A stretch of DNA of 64,000 nt, taken from contig NZ_JYIV01000018.1 of assembly GCF_000956405.1 (NCBI RefSeq), forward strand, positions 1-64,000, in the 5' to 3' direction. The stretch is from Microbacterium oxydans. Its GTDB lineage: Bacteria; Actinomycetota; Actinomycetes; Actinomycetales; Microbacteriaceae. Of the stretch, positions 56,298 through 64,000 are shown piece after piece (position 1 is the first letter of the stretch; every line of letters starts with the position of its first letter). Under the pieces are notes generated by a model that had not been told where the DNA came from, did no database searches, and saw only the letters and a list, made by a program, of their open reading frames with translations. A program made the translations under genes and the position numbers.

Positions 56298-57587
56298 TCA
56301 GCGTTCTTCGTCGAGTCTGATCCGCACGTCGCCCACGTCCGCGCGGAGTGGCGACTCTTCGCGCGCCGCTTCAGCCAAAGAGTTGCCTGACGCCGGTTCG
56401 CGGGTGCTCTCCTCGGAGGCGATCAGCTCGGGTGCGGTGAATCGCCTGGCTGCGCCCGTCGTCACGGCAGGTGTCGTCGAGAGCGCGGACGCGTCGACCC
56501 CGGGGAATTGGCGAGCGGTCACCAGCACACGAGTCTCGAGCGAACCGGCGAACCGGTTGTAGCTGTCGACGGTGCGCTCCAGTGCGCGGCGCAGATCGTC
56601 GGCGTGTCCGGCCAGTGTGCCCAGCCGGTCGTACAGCTGCGTGCCGAGTGCGAGCAGCGTTCGGGCCTCGGTCGAGACCTCCTGCTGCGTCCAGGTGAAG
56701 GCCACGGTCTTGAGCACAGCCCACAGGTTGACGGGGGAGGCGAGCGCGACCCGTCGGCTGAACGCGTAGTCCAGCAGTGTCGGGTCTTCGTCGATCGCCG
56801 CGGCCAGCAGCGACTCGCTCGGCAGGAAGCAGATCACGAACTCCGGGCTCGCATCGAGTCCCGCCCAATAGGCCTTCTTCGCCAGGGCGTCGATGTGCGC
56901 TCGGACTGCTTTCACGTGCTTCTGCATCAATGCTCGACGCAGAGGCTCCTGGGCGTCGCCGCCCGGAAGGGCAGATGCCTCGAGGTACGCGTCGAGTGGC
57001 ACCTTGGCGTCGACTGCGATCGAACTGCCGCCTGCGAGGCGGATCACCATGTCGGGCCGGCCCTGGCCCCGATCCGTCGAGATCGTCGCCTGCAGGTCGA
57101 AGTCGATGTGCCGGGTGAGGCCTGCGGCTTCGACGACGCGGCGCAACTGCGTCTCGCCCCACACTCCTCGTGTGGCGCTGGAACGCAGCGCTCCGGCGAG
57201 CGATTCGGTGGTCGCCCGGAGCGCCTCGTCGGACTCCTGCGCTCGACGCAGCTGCTCTTCGAGAGTGCCGAACTGGGCGTGACGCTCCCGCTCGATCGCC
57301 GCGACCTTGGTCTGCATCTGCTGCAGGCTCTCCCGCACGGGCGCGAGCGCGGTCAGCACCGCATTCTGCTGCTGCACCCGCTGGGCCTCGGCGCGCTGCT
57401 CGTTTCGCGCATGCTCGACGGCATCGCGGTACAGGTCGTACTGACGGTCTCGATCGTCGCGCGCAGCCGCCAGCTCGGCCTGAGTGCGCGCGAGGTCGGC
57501 GGCGCCTCGGCCGGCTCGAAGGAACCACCCGACGGCGACGCCCGCCGCGAGTGCGACGAGCAAGAGAACGACAGCCAGAGCATCCAT
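56298..57587 (-). CDS. rmuC: DNA recombination protein RmuC
   Basis: A 429-residue RmuC: N-terminal membrane helix (ALAVVLLLVALAAGVAVGWFL), a coiled coil of about 100 residues, then the PD-(D/E)xK-like nuclease domain with RGVWGETQLRRVVEAAGL, RPDMVIRLAGGSSIAVDAKVPLDAY and PEFVICFLPSESLLAAA. It limits recombination at inverted repeats in E. coli. ATG 57587 has CATGAT six bases upstream on the minus strand. Confidence 0.9.
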   Translation of the reverse strand: MDALAVVLLLVALAAGVAVGWFLRAGRGAADLARTQAELAAARDDRDRQYDLYRDAVEHARNEQRAEAQRVQQQNAVLTALAPVRESLQQMQTKVAAIERERHAQFGTLEEQLRRAQESDEALRATTESLAGALRSSATRGVWGETQLRRVVEAAGLTRHIDFDLQATISTDRGQGRPDMVIRLAGGSSIAVDAKVPLDAYLEASALPGGDAQEPLRRALMQKHVKAVRAHIDALAKKAYWAGLDASPEFVICFLPSESLLAAAIDEDPTLLDYAFSRRVALASPVNLWAVLKTVAFTWTQQEVSTEARTLLALGTQLYDRLGTLAGHADDLRRALERTVDSYNRFAGSLETRVLVTARQFPGVDASALSTTPAVTTGAARRFTAPELIASEESTREPASGNSLAEAAREESPLRADVGDVRIRLDEER

Positions 57588-57652
57588 GTGTTCATCATGG
57601 GGTCAGCCTCCGACATTTCGGAGGTCGCCGCGCATGGAGCAGGTGGGCCGGG

Positions 57653-58255
57653 TCAGGCGACGGCGCGTTCCAGCGTGGGGGCGGCGGGAGCCACGGGCGC
57701 GGTGACCCGCAGGCTCAGGGCGTCGGCGAGAGCGAAGACGTCGCCCGCACCGGCTCTTGCGGCCGCGTCGATCACGATCTGGGCACACGCACGGGCATCG
57801 GCCAGGGCGTCGTGGTGCGAGAACTCCTCGAACCCCGCGGCCGCAGCGGCGACCGGCAGCCGGTATGAGTCGAGCGTGTAGGTCTTGCGGGCGACCTGCA
57901 GGCTGCACAGCGAGCGATAGGGCGGGCAGAGCTGGCCCGTCGCCTCGGATGCGCGACGCAGCACATTGAGATCGAAGCCGGCGTTGTGGGCGACGAGCAC
58001 ATCGGCCCCCGCGAAGGCGCACAGGCGGTCGAACTGGTCGACCCAGGTCGCGGCCGACCGCACGTCTTCCGGCTGGATGCCGTGGATGCGTACGTTCCAC
58101 TCCTGGAACTCGTCGTGTCCGGGCGGCGGCTGGATCAGCCAACCGGTGGTCGCGACGACCTGGCCGTCTCGCACCCGGACGAGTCCGACGGAACAGGCGG
58201 AAGCCGGGCTGGAGTTCGCGGTCTCGAAGTCGATCGCAGTGAAATCCAGGGGCAC
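57653..58255 (-). CDS. DEDDh 3'-5' exonuclease (DnaQ-like)
   Basis: A 200-residue exonuclease of the DnaQ/epsilon fold. Exo I is FTAIDFETANSS, Exo II is VLVAHNAGFDLNVL, Exo III is FSHHDALADARACAQI, giving the complete DEDDh set. Stand-alone enzymes of this type degrade single-stranded DNA or RNA during repair. GTG 58255 with GTGGGG just upstream. Adjacent to rmuC on the same strand, 65 bases apart. Confidence 0.9.
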   Translation of the reverse strand: MPLDFTAIDFETANSSPASACSVGLVRVRDGQVVATTGWLIQPPPGHDEFQEWNVRIHGIQPEDVRSAATWVDQFDRLCAFAGADVLVAHNAGFDLNVLRRASEATGQLCPPYRSLCSLQVARKTYTLDSYRLPVAAAAAGFEEFSHHDALADARACAQIVIDAAARAGAGDVFALADALSLRVTAPVAPAAPTLERAVA

Positions 58256-58302
58256 ATCCCCACTTTCCCCCGGCCTCGCGGAGACGCCTCGGAGACTCGC
58301 CG

Positions 58303-58308
58303 TATGCT
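58303..58308 (+). promoter_or_regulatory. Leaderless -10 box of the methyltransferase gene
   Basis: TATGCT six bases before ATG 58315. Confidence 0.5.
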
Positions 58309-58314
58309 GGCGAC

Positions 58315-59055
58315 ATGGCTGAGGACATGGCGACGTCGTTCGGAGCGCAGGCCGGCAACTACGAGCTCGGTCGTCCCGACTACCCCTTCGAGGCGGTGGC
58401 CTGGATGCTGGAGCGCATGCCGCACGGCACGCGGCGGATCGCCGACGTCGGTGCCGGCACGGGGAAGCTCACAAGAGTTCTCGCGGAGGCGCCCGACGCC
58501 GAGGTCGTCGCCATCGATCCCGACCCCGTGATGCTCGCGACTCTTCGCGGTGCAGTGCCGGGTGTGCCGACGTTCCAGGGGTCGGCGGAGCAGCTGCCTC
58601 TTCCGGATGCGAGCGTCGATGCGGTGGTGCTGGGCCAGGCCTGGCACTGGGTCGATCCGGTCAGCGGCTCAGCCGAGATCGGGCGCGCGGTGCGCAGCGG
58701 CGGAGTACTCGGTCTCATCTGGAACATCCGCGACGACCGTGTCGACTGGGTGCGCAGGCTCACCGAGATCATGCACGGCAGCCACGCCGAGAACATGCTC
58801 GCCGAGGGCGACCCGGTCGTCGCGGCGCCGTTCGCCGGACTCGAGCAGGAGCGCTGGGAGTGGACCCGCTCCGTGACGCGCGACGTGCTGCACCGGATGG
58901 CGGCGTCGCGCAGCTACATCATCACCGCTCCGGACGAGGAGAAGGCGCGCATCGGTCGGGATCTGGACGCGCTCTTCGACGAGCTCGACCTGCACGGCGA
59001 CGCCACGATCGAGCTTCCGTACGTGACGCGGGCGTATCGAGCCGTTCGCGACTGA
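58315..59055 (+). CDS. Class I SAM-dependent methyltransferase (UbiE/Methyltransf_11 type)
   Basis: A 246-residue methyltransferase. FGAQAGNYELGRPDYPFEAVAWML is the usual N-terminal cap, RIADVGAGTGKLTRVL (about 42-57) is SAM motif I, and PDASVDAVVLGQAWHWVDP motif IV/V. The AWHWVDP segment is typical of the trans-aconitate/SAM methyltransferase group acting on small molecules. Substrate unknown. Confidence 0.85.
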   Translation: MAEDMATSFGAQAGNYELGRPDYPFEAVAWMLERMPHGTRRIADVGAGTGKLTRVLAEAPDAEVVAIDPDPVMLATLRGAVPGVPTFQGSAEQLPLPDASVDAVVLGQAWHWVDPVSGSAEIGRAVRSGGVLGLIWNIRDDRVDWVRRLTEIMHGSHAENMLAEGDPVVAAPFAGLEQERWEWTRSVTRDVLHRMAASRSYIITAPDEEKARIGRDLDALFDELDLHGDATIELPYVTRAYRAVRD

Positions 59056-59249
59056 CGCCATCACGCGGTCTCTGCGGCTCGGGCCGCTGCGCCGGGTCAG
59101 GCTTTCGCGCCGGATCAGGCCGAACGGCCCGGCGTCTGCCTGATCTCGCGCGTTCGCCTGATCTCGCGCCTGGCTCGCGACTCGTTCGTGCCCCGCTCGC
59201 ACGGCGTCCCGCAGGATCGTCAGGCCTCGGCCAGGTAGACTCGTGCCCC

Positions 59250-60323
59250 GTGGCTCTCACTATCGGTATCGTCGGCCTGCCCAACGTCGGCAAGTCCACC
59301 CTCTTCAACGCCCTCACCAAGAACGACGTGCTCGCGGCGAACTATCCGTTCGCGACGATCGAGCCCAACGTCGGCGTGGTGAACCTTCCCGATCCTCGCC
59401 TCGACAAGCTCGCGGAGATCTTCGGCAGCGAGCGCATCCTGCCCGCAGCGGTGTCGTTCGTCGACATCGCCGGCATCGTCCGCGGGGCGAGCGAGGGTGA
59501 GGGTCTGGGCAACAAGTTCCTCGCGAACATCCGCGAGGCCGACGCCATCGCTCAGGTCGTGCGCGGCTTCGCCGATGACGACGTCGTGCACGTCGACGGC
59601 ACAGTGAACCCTGCTTCCGACATGGAGACCATCAACGCGGAACTCATGCTCGCCGACCTCGAGACCGTCGACAAGGCGATCACGCGGTACGAGAAGGAAG
59701 TGCGCGGCAAGAAGATCGAGCCCATCGTGCTCGAGACCGCGAACGCGGCGAAGGATGCTCTCGAGCGCGGTGTGCTGCTGTCGGTCGCAGGCATCGACCT
59801 GACGCCGATCCGGGAGCTGGGTCTGCTCACCGCGAAGCCCGTCATCTTCGTCTTCAACGTCGACGAGTCCGTGCTGACCGACGACGCGCGCAAGGCGGAG
59901 CTCGCCGCCCTCGTCGCCCCGGCGAAGGCCATCTTCCTCGACGCGAAGATCGAGTCCGAGCTCATCGACCTCGACCCGGAAGACGCAGCCGAGCTCCTCG
60001 CCTCGACCGGCCAGGACGAGTCCGGTCTCGACCAGCTCGCCCGCATCGGCTTCGACACCCTCGGTCTGCAGACCTACCTGACCGCCGGCCCGAAAGAAGC
60101 CCGGGCCTGGACCATCCCCAAGGGATCGAAGGCGCCGCAGGCTGCAGGTGTGATCCACACCGACTTCGAGAAGGGCTTCATCAAGGCCGAGATCGTCTCG
60201 TTCGAAGACCTGGTCGAGACGGGCTCCGTCGTCGAAGCCCGCGCCAAGGGCAAGGCCCGCCTCGAAGGCAAGGACTACGTCATGCAGGACGGCGACGTCG
60301 TGGAGTTCCGCTTCAACAACTGA
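59250..60323 (+). CDS. ychF: Obg-related GTPase/ATPase YchF
   Basis: A 357-residue translation-associated ATPase. G1 is [18 protein letters not shown]3 [21 protein letters not shown]4 is the non-canonical FNVDESVL (the change that gives ATP preference in YchF), and the TGS domain ends with [42 protein letters not shown] 59250 gives the normal N terminus; TAGACT at 59236-59241 is eight bases upstream. Confidence 0.95.
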   Translation: MALTIGIVGLPNVGKSTLFNALTKNDVLAANYPFATIEPNVGVVNLPDPRLDKLAEIFGSERILPAAVSFVDIAGIVRGASEGEGLGNKFLANIREADAIAQVVRGFADDDVVHVDGTVNPASDMETINAELMLADLETVDKAITRYEKEVRGKKIEPIVLETANAAKDALERGVLLSVAGIDLTPIRELGLLTAKPVIFVFNVDESVLTDDARKAELAALVAPAKAIFLDAKIESELIDLDPEDAAELLASTGQDESGLDQLARIGFDTLGLQTYLTAGPKEARAWTIPKGSKAPQAAGVIHTDFEKGFIKAEIVSFEDLVETGSVVEARAKGKARLEGKDYVMQDGDVVEFRFNN

Positions 60324-60344
60324 CTTCTTCCCTTCGGAGAGCCC

Positions 60345-60791
60345 ATGGTGCTAGACGATGCCTTGCAGGCAGTGGGGATTGGAGACGCGGACATGTCGCT
60401 GGAGTTCAGCGACCCGCAGTTCTCCGAGACGGGCGATCTCCGGTACCTTCAGGCGCGCCTGCACGGGAAGCGGCTGGAGGCGCAGGTCACCTTCTACGTC
60501 TGGGACATCGCAGAGCTCGTGCGCTACTTCCGGTCACTCGACCAGGACTGGCGTGGCTGGCTGGGTGAGCGGCAGTACGCGTCGGTCGAGGAAGACCTGG
60601 TGCTGAGTGCACGCCATGTGGGGCGTATCGAGCTCTCGGTGACACTGACGGGGGAAGCGGCACGTGACATCTCGACGCGAGTGGGGTGGACTGCGCAGGC
60701 GGTCGTCGGCGTCGAGCCGGGGGAGGAGCTGTCGCGTTTCGTCCGGGACCTCGATCGTCTCGTCACTCGGGCGATCTTTCCGCGCGGATGA
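60345..60791 (+). CDS. Uncharacterised small protein (DUF6228-like)
   Basis: A 148-residue soluble protein rich in alternating beta strands (LRYLQARLHGKRLEAQVTFYVWDIAELVRYFRSLDQDWRGWLG ... RIELSVTLTGEA). The DWRGW segment after a FRSL helix is like DUF6228 immunity-type proteins found beside polymorphic toxins, a tentative link. GGAGAG precedes the ATG. 21 bases after ychF. Its end overlaps an epimerase remnant on the other strand. Confidence 0.65.
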   Translation: MVLDDALQAVGIGDADMSLEFSDPQFSETGDLRYLQARLHGKRLEAQVTFYVWDIAELVRYFRSLDQDWRGWLGERQYASVEEDLVLSARHVGRIELSVTLTGEAARDISTRVGWTAQAVVGVEPGEELSRFVRDLDRLVTRAIFPRG

Positions 60792-61068
60792 TGTCGAGGT
60801 CATCCCGGTACCGTGTCGCGCCGAAGTCGGGGAAGCGCTCGTTGAATTTCGCGGAGTCGAAACGGCTGTCGTGCGCGTAGCGCGGTAGCAGTTCCCGCAG
60901 CTCCCTGACCTGCGGCGAGAAGATGCCGAGGTTTTCGGGCACCCATCGGGGGAACGACGGAGCACCCGGTCTGACGGCCGAGTAGGTCCTGCGCTATTGC
61001 GACGAACTCGCGATAGGTCGGTCGATCCTCATCGACGGGAAGGTGCCACGTCGTGCCGAAAGTACCGG
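60763..61068 (-). pseudogene. C-terminal remnant of an NAD-dependent epimerase/dehydratase, frameshifted
   Basis: The minus strand encodes GTTWHLPVDEDRPTYREFVA in one frame, then, after a run of five C (60948-60952), continues in the next frame as PENLGIFSPQVRELRELLPRYA, then FDSAKFNERFPDFGATRYRDDL to TGA at 60763-60765. Removing one C from the run joins both into the normal C terminus of an extended SDR epimerase. The N-terminal two thirds, including the Rossmann fold, are missing. Nothing else was seen in 60792-61176. Confidence 0.75.
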
Positions 61069-61176
61069 GAGCGCGGGCATGGCTCCGTTCGTGTAGATTC
61101 GCCGGCAGGTGCGGTTCGAGGCAGACGGTCGCACGAGGGGCGGACGGCCGTCTCGACGGAGCATCGGGAGCTGTGG

Positions 61177-61713
61177 ATGGGCGATGACTCGCCAAGCGCG
61201 TCCCTGACGCCGGATCGGCGGCGTGACGCGTTACCCATCCGCATCTGTCTGATCATCGTCATCGTCGGCCTCGTCGTGAGCGGGATCACCGCATTCCCGC
61301 TGCGCGAGGAGCTGGCGCTCGGGCGCGACATCCTGAACGACACGGGTCTCAGCGCAGTCTTCCCCGACCTCGCTTCCTGGGTGCAGCGAGTCGCGGAAGG
61401 GCTCGAGATCACCGGGGCCGACTATCCGTTCCTGGCCTACGGCACGGACTGGCTGGCATTCGCGCACCTGGCCATCGCGGTGGCCTTCGTCGGCCCGCTC
61501 GTCGACCCGGTGCGCAATGTCTGGGTCACCATCTGGGGTCTCATCCTGTGCGCGGGCATCGTTCCGCTTGCACTGATCGCCGGTGCGGTTCGCGGCCTCC
61601 CGCTCGGCTGGCAGCTCATCGACATGTCCTTCGGTGTGGTCGCTGCCGTGCCGCTGACGATCGCGCTCGTGCTGACGCGCCGACTCCAGAGATCGAATGC
61701 GATCCACGCCTGA
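61177..61713 (+). CDS. Uncharacterised four-helix membrane protein
   Basis: A 178-residue protein with membrane helices at about 22-42 (IRICLIIVIVGLVVSGITAF), 88-105, 117-138 and 145-165, and an extracytoplasmic loop between the first two. Not recognised. ATG 61177 follows GGGAG by six bases; the open frame back to 60997 covers the epimerase remnant and is not used. Confidence 0.72.
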   Translation: MGDDSPSASLTPDRRRDALPIRICLIIVIVGLVVSGITAFPLREELALGRDILNDTGLSAVFPDLASWVQRVAEGLEITGADYPFLAYGTDWLAFAHLAIAVAFVGPLVDPVRNVWVTIWGLILCAGIVPLALIAGAVRGLPLGWQLIDMSFGVVAAVPLTIALVLTRRLQRSNAIHA

Positions 61714-61758
61714 GGCACCGCGTCCGCACACCTCCCGCGCGGGTGCGAGGATTGACGG

Positions 61759-63420
61759 ATGACCGCAACACTCGTGGCCCAAGGGCTGGCCGGCGGGTAC
61801 GGCCACCGCACCCTGTTCGACTCGCTCGACCTGACGGTCACGGCCGGCGACGTCGTCGGCCTCGTCGGGGTCAACGGGGCAGGGAAGTCGACGCTCCTGA
61901 AGCTGCTCGCCGGTGTCGATGAACCGCAGGCCGGGACCATCCGGCTCTCTCCGGCCGACGCCTTCGTCGGCTGGCTTCCGCAGGAGCACGAGCGCATCGT
62001 CGGTGAGAGTGTCGTCGACTACATCGGCCGTCGCACGGGCTGCACGGCTGCGACGAAGGACATGGACGAGGCTGCCGCCGCCCTCGGCGACCCGAGGCTC
62101 GCGGCTCCGGGCACGGACCCTGCAGACACGTACTCGGTCGCGCTCGATCGGTGGCTGGCGAGCGGTGCCGCCGACCTCGACGAGCGGCTTCCGGCGGTGC
62201 TCGCCGACCTCGGACTCGACCTCGGCGATGATCCCGCCGACACGATGATGACATCGCTGTCGGGTGGGCAGGCCGCCCGGGTCGGGCTCGCCGCGCTCCT
62301 GCTCTCGCGCTTCGACATCGCGCTGTTGGACGAGCCGACCAACGACCTCGACCTCGACGGTATCGAGCGACTCGAAGCGTTCGTGCAGGGGCTCCGTGGC
62401 GGCGCGGTGGTGGTCAGCCACGACCGTGAGTTCCTGGCCCGCTGTGTGACCCGCGTGCTGGAGCTCGACCTGGCGCAGGGCAGCAACAGGGTGTTCGGGG
62501 GCGGGTACGACTCGTACCTGGAGGAGCGGGCCACCCTTCGTCGACACGCGCGCGAGAAGTACGACGAGTTCGCCGACAAGAAGGCCGATCTCGTCGCACG
62601 GGCTCGCACGCAGCGGGAGTGGTCGAGCCAGGGCGTACGCAACGCGATGAGGAAGTCGCCCGACAACGACAAGATCAAGCGCAAGGCATCTGCCGAGTCC
62701 AGCGAGAAGCAGGCGCAGAAGGTGCGTCAGATGGAGAGCAGGATCGCCCGGCTCGAAGAGGTCGAGGAGCCGCGCAAGGAGTGGCAGCTCGAGTTCACGA
62801 TCGGCTCGGCACCGCGCTCCAGCTCCGTCGTCTCGACGCTGAGCTCCGCCGTGTTCCGGCAGGGGACGTTCCGGCTCGGCCCGGTGTCGCTGCAGGTCAA
62901 CGCGGGGGAGCGGATCGGCATCACCGGACCCAACGGTGCGGGGAAGTCGACGCTGCTGCGCGGACTCCTGGGACGGCAGAATCCCGACGAGGGGACGGCG
63001 AGCCTCGGTGCGAGCGTGCAGATCGGTGAGATCGACCAGGCTCGCGCGCAGCTGACCGGCTCGCAACCTCTCGCGGCGGCATTCGAAGAGCTCGTACCCG
63101 AGATGGCCTCCGGTGACATCCGCACCCTCCTCGCCAAGTTCGGACTCAAGGCCGATCACGTCACTCGCGCGGTCGACGAGCTCTCGCCCGGAGAGCGCAC
63201 CCGCGCAGGACTCGCCCTGCTCCAGGCGCGCGGCGTCAACCTGCTCGTCCTCGATGAGCCGACGAACCACCTCGACCTGCCCGCGATCGAGCAGCTCGAA
63301 CAGGCTCTCGAGTCCTACGAGGGAACACTGTTGCTCGTGACCCATGATCGGCGCATGCTCGCGACGGTGAAGACCGACCGTCACTGGCGCGTGGAGGCGG
63401 GGCAGGTGGTCGAGGCGTGA
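61759..63420 (+). CDS. ABC-F family ATP-binding protein
   Basis: A 553-residue soluble protein with two ABC domains and no membrane part. Walker A motifs are GVNGAGKSTLLKLL (about 37) and GPNGAGKSTLLRGLL (about 393); signatures LSGGQAARVGLAALLL and LSPGERTRAGLALLQ; Walker B LLDEPTNDLD and VLDEPTNHLD. The linker of about 80 lysine/arginine-rich residues is the region that reaches the ribosomal peptidyl centre in antibiotic-resistance and translation-factor ABC-F proteins. GAGGAT six bases before the ATG. The stop overlaps the acetyltransferase start (GTGA). Confidence 0.9.
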   Translation: MTATLVAQGLAGGYGHRTLFDSLDLTVTAGDVVGLVGVNGAGKSTLLKLLAGVDEPQAGTIRLSPADAFVGWLPQEHERIVGESVVDYIGRRTGCTAATKDMDEAAAALGDPRLAAPGTDPADTYSVALDRWLASGAADLDERLPAVLADLGLDLGDDPADTMMTSLSGGQAARVGLAALLLSRFDIALLDEPTNDLDLDGIERLEAFVQGLRGGAVVVSHDREFLARCVTRVLELDLAQGSNRVFGGGYDSYLEERATLRRHAREKYDEFADKKADLVARARTQREWSSQGVRNAMRKSPDNDKIKRKASAESSEKQAQKVRQMESRIARLEEVEEPRKEWQLEFTIGSAPRSSSVVSTLSSAVFRQGTFRLGPVSLQVNAGERIGITGPNGAGKSTLLRGLLGRQNPDEGTASLGASVQIGEIDQARAQLTGSQPLAAAFEELVPEMASGDIRTLLAKFGLKADHVTRAVDELSPGERTRAGLALLQARGVNLLVLDEPTNHLDLPAIEQLEQALESYEGTLLLVTHDRRMLATVKTDRHWRVEAGQVVEA

Positions 63421-63971
63421 CGGCCTTGGTGATCGACACCGTTCCTCACGATCGCCTGACCACGAATGATGTGGCACGGCTGCGGGAGCTATTCGACGAG
63501 GAGTATGTCGTGCAGTTCGGCGAGTGGGACCCCGATCAGCCCTACGGCTACGCACCCCACGACCTGCACGTCATCGCCCGACTCGGAAACGACGTGGTGG
63601 GTCATGTCGGATGGGCCCGCCGCACGATCGGCGTCGGCACCGCGGAGGTCGTGATCGCGGGCGTGGGTGGGGTGCTGATCGCTCCGCGTGCACGGGGAGA
63701 AGGGGCGGGCGCGGAGCTCATGGCAGCCGCGGCCGCATCGATGAAGGAGTCCGGGGAGATCGGGTTCGGCTACCTCGGGTGCCGCGAGGAGGTCGCCCCG
63801 TTCTACGCGTCGTGCGGGTGGCAGCGGGTCGCTGCGGTCGAGAAGTTGATCGATCGCATGGGACAGCCCGTGACGCAGCCGGCGGGTCCACCCATCCTGT
63901 TGCTCCCGGTCGGGGCGCCTGTGCATTCGTGGCCGGCAGGTGCGATCGATCTCCGCGGGCGCGCCTGGTAG
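63417..63971 (+). CDS. GNAT acetyltransferase, AAC(2')/NodA-like
   Basis: A 184-residue GNAT protein. DLHVIARLGNDVVGHVGWARRTI and the acetyl-CoA loop IAPRARGEGAGAELM (about 92-106) are clear, followed by FGYLGCREEVAPFYASCGW. The C terminus WPAGAIDLRGRAW resembles the end of AAC(2') aminoglycoside acetyltransferases and NodA. GTG 63417 overlaps the ABC-F stop, so the two proteins are made together. Substrate unproven; aminoglycoside or aminosugar is a guess from similarity. Confidence 0.82.
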   Translation: MTALVIDTVPHDRLTTNDVARLRELFDEEYVVQFGEWDPDQPYGYAPHDLHVIARLGNDVVGHVGWARRTIGVGTAEVVIAGVGGVLIAPRARGEGAGAELMAAAAASMKESGEIGFGYLGCREEVAPFYASCGWQRVAAVEKLIDRMGQPVTQPAGPPILLLPVGAPVHSWPAGAIDLRGRAW

Positions 63972-64000
63972 CCGATCGCGCGGGGAGGACCAGAGGTGTC

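Overview
The window is 64 kb of high-GC chromosome from an actinobacterium. Codon use, greA-DUF4307, enolase-FtsB/DivIC-DUF501 and trhA-UppS gene orders, and many promoters placed for leaderless transcription all fit a Microbacteriaceae member, most likely Microbacterium. No prophage, CRISPR array, rRNA operon or canonical insertion sequence was seen. This is mostly core chromosome, with a few accessory patches.

Bases 1-12950 hold the end of a class III aminotransferase gene, an amino acid permease, gdhA, ppc, nhaA-mazG, hisS, a secreted or anchored SGNH hydrolase and a divergent VOC/AraC pair. Bases 12984-20397 are a five-gene minus-strand catabolic operon (two HSL-type esterases, an MFS transporter, a CocE-type hydrolase and an APC permease), tightly coupled, facing a LacI-type regulator across a perfect 16-base palindrome. 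Bases 20898-23384 are a GntR, DUF1648 and CPBP-protease operon that resembles a toxin-immunity or envelope-stress module.

Bases 23416-31446 hold an O-methyltransferase, enolase, an FtsB/DivIC-like protein, DUF501, a mycosin-like S8 protease, a type II NADH dehydrogenase with a basic repetitive tail, then a leader that looks like a yybP-ykoY (Mn2+) riboswitch in front of an uncharacterised protein and a DedA protein. A minus-strand tRNA with anticodon UAA and a short variable loop follows. Bases 31533-45246 carry an amino acid deaminase/aldolase-like enzyme, a sugar-lactone oxidase, LemA, an anchored protein reached through two five-codon minicistrons, a YcaQ-type glycosylase, an AI-2E family permease, ilvA, greA, DUF4307, trhA, a cis-prenyltransferase, a class V aminotransferase and a PIN-PhoH ATPase.

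Bases 45250-46493 are an unusual 1.2-kb cassette: a gene with an AbiEi-like HTH and a DUF559 nuclease-like domain, flanked on both sides by the same arrangement of four 7-base motifs at 19-base spacing, all bounded by 20-base direct repeats. After it come fumC, a beta carbonic anhydrase, DUF4245, xseB, xseA, ispH and an IclR regulator. A candidate small RNA with three UCCCCA-loop hairpins lies at about 52761-52895. The rest holds a DUF6264-like protein, the divergent gluconeogenic/glycolytic pair fba and glpX, rmuC, a DEDDh exonuclease, a methyltransferase, ychF, a frameshifted epimerase remnant, and an ABC-F protein overlapping an AAC(2')/NodA-like acetyltransferase.

All gene starts and functions are read from sequence alone. 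Family names come from recognised motifs; no database search was run.
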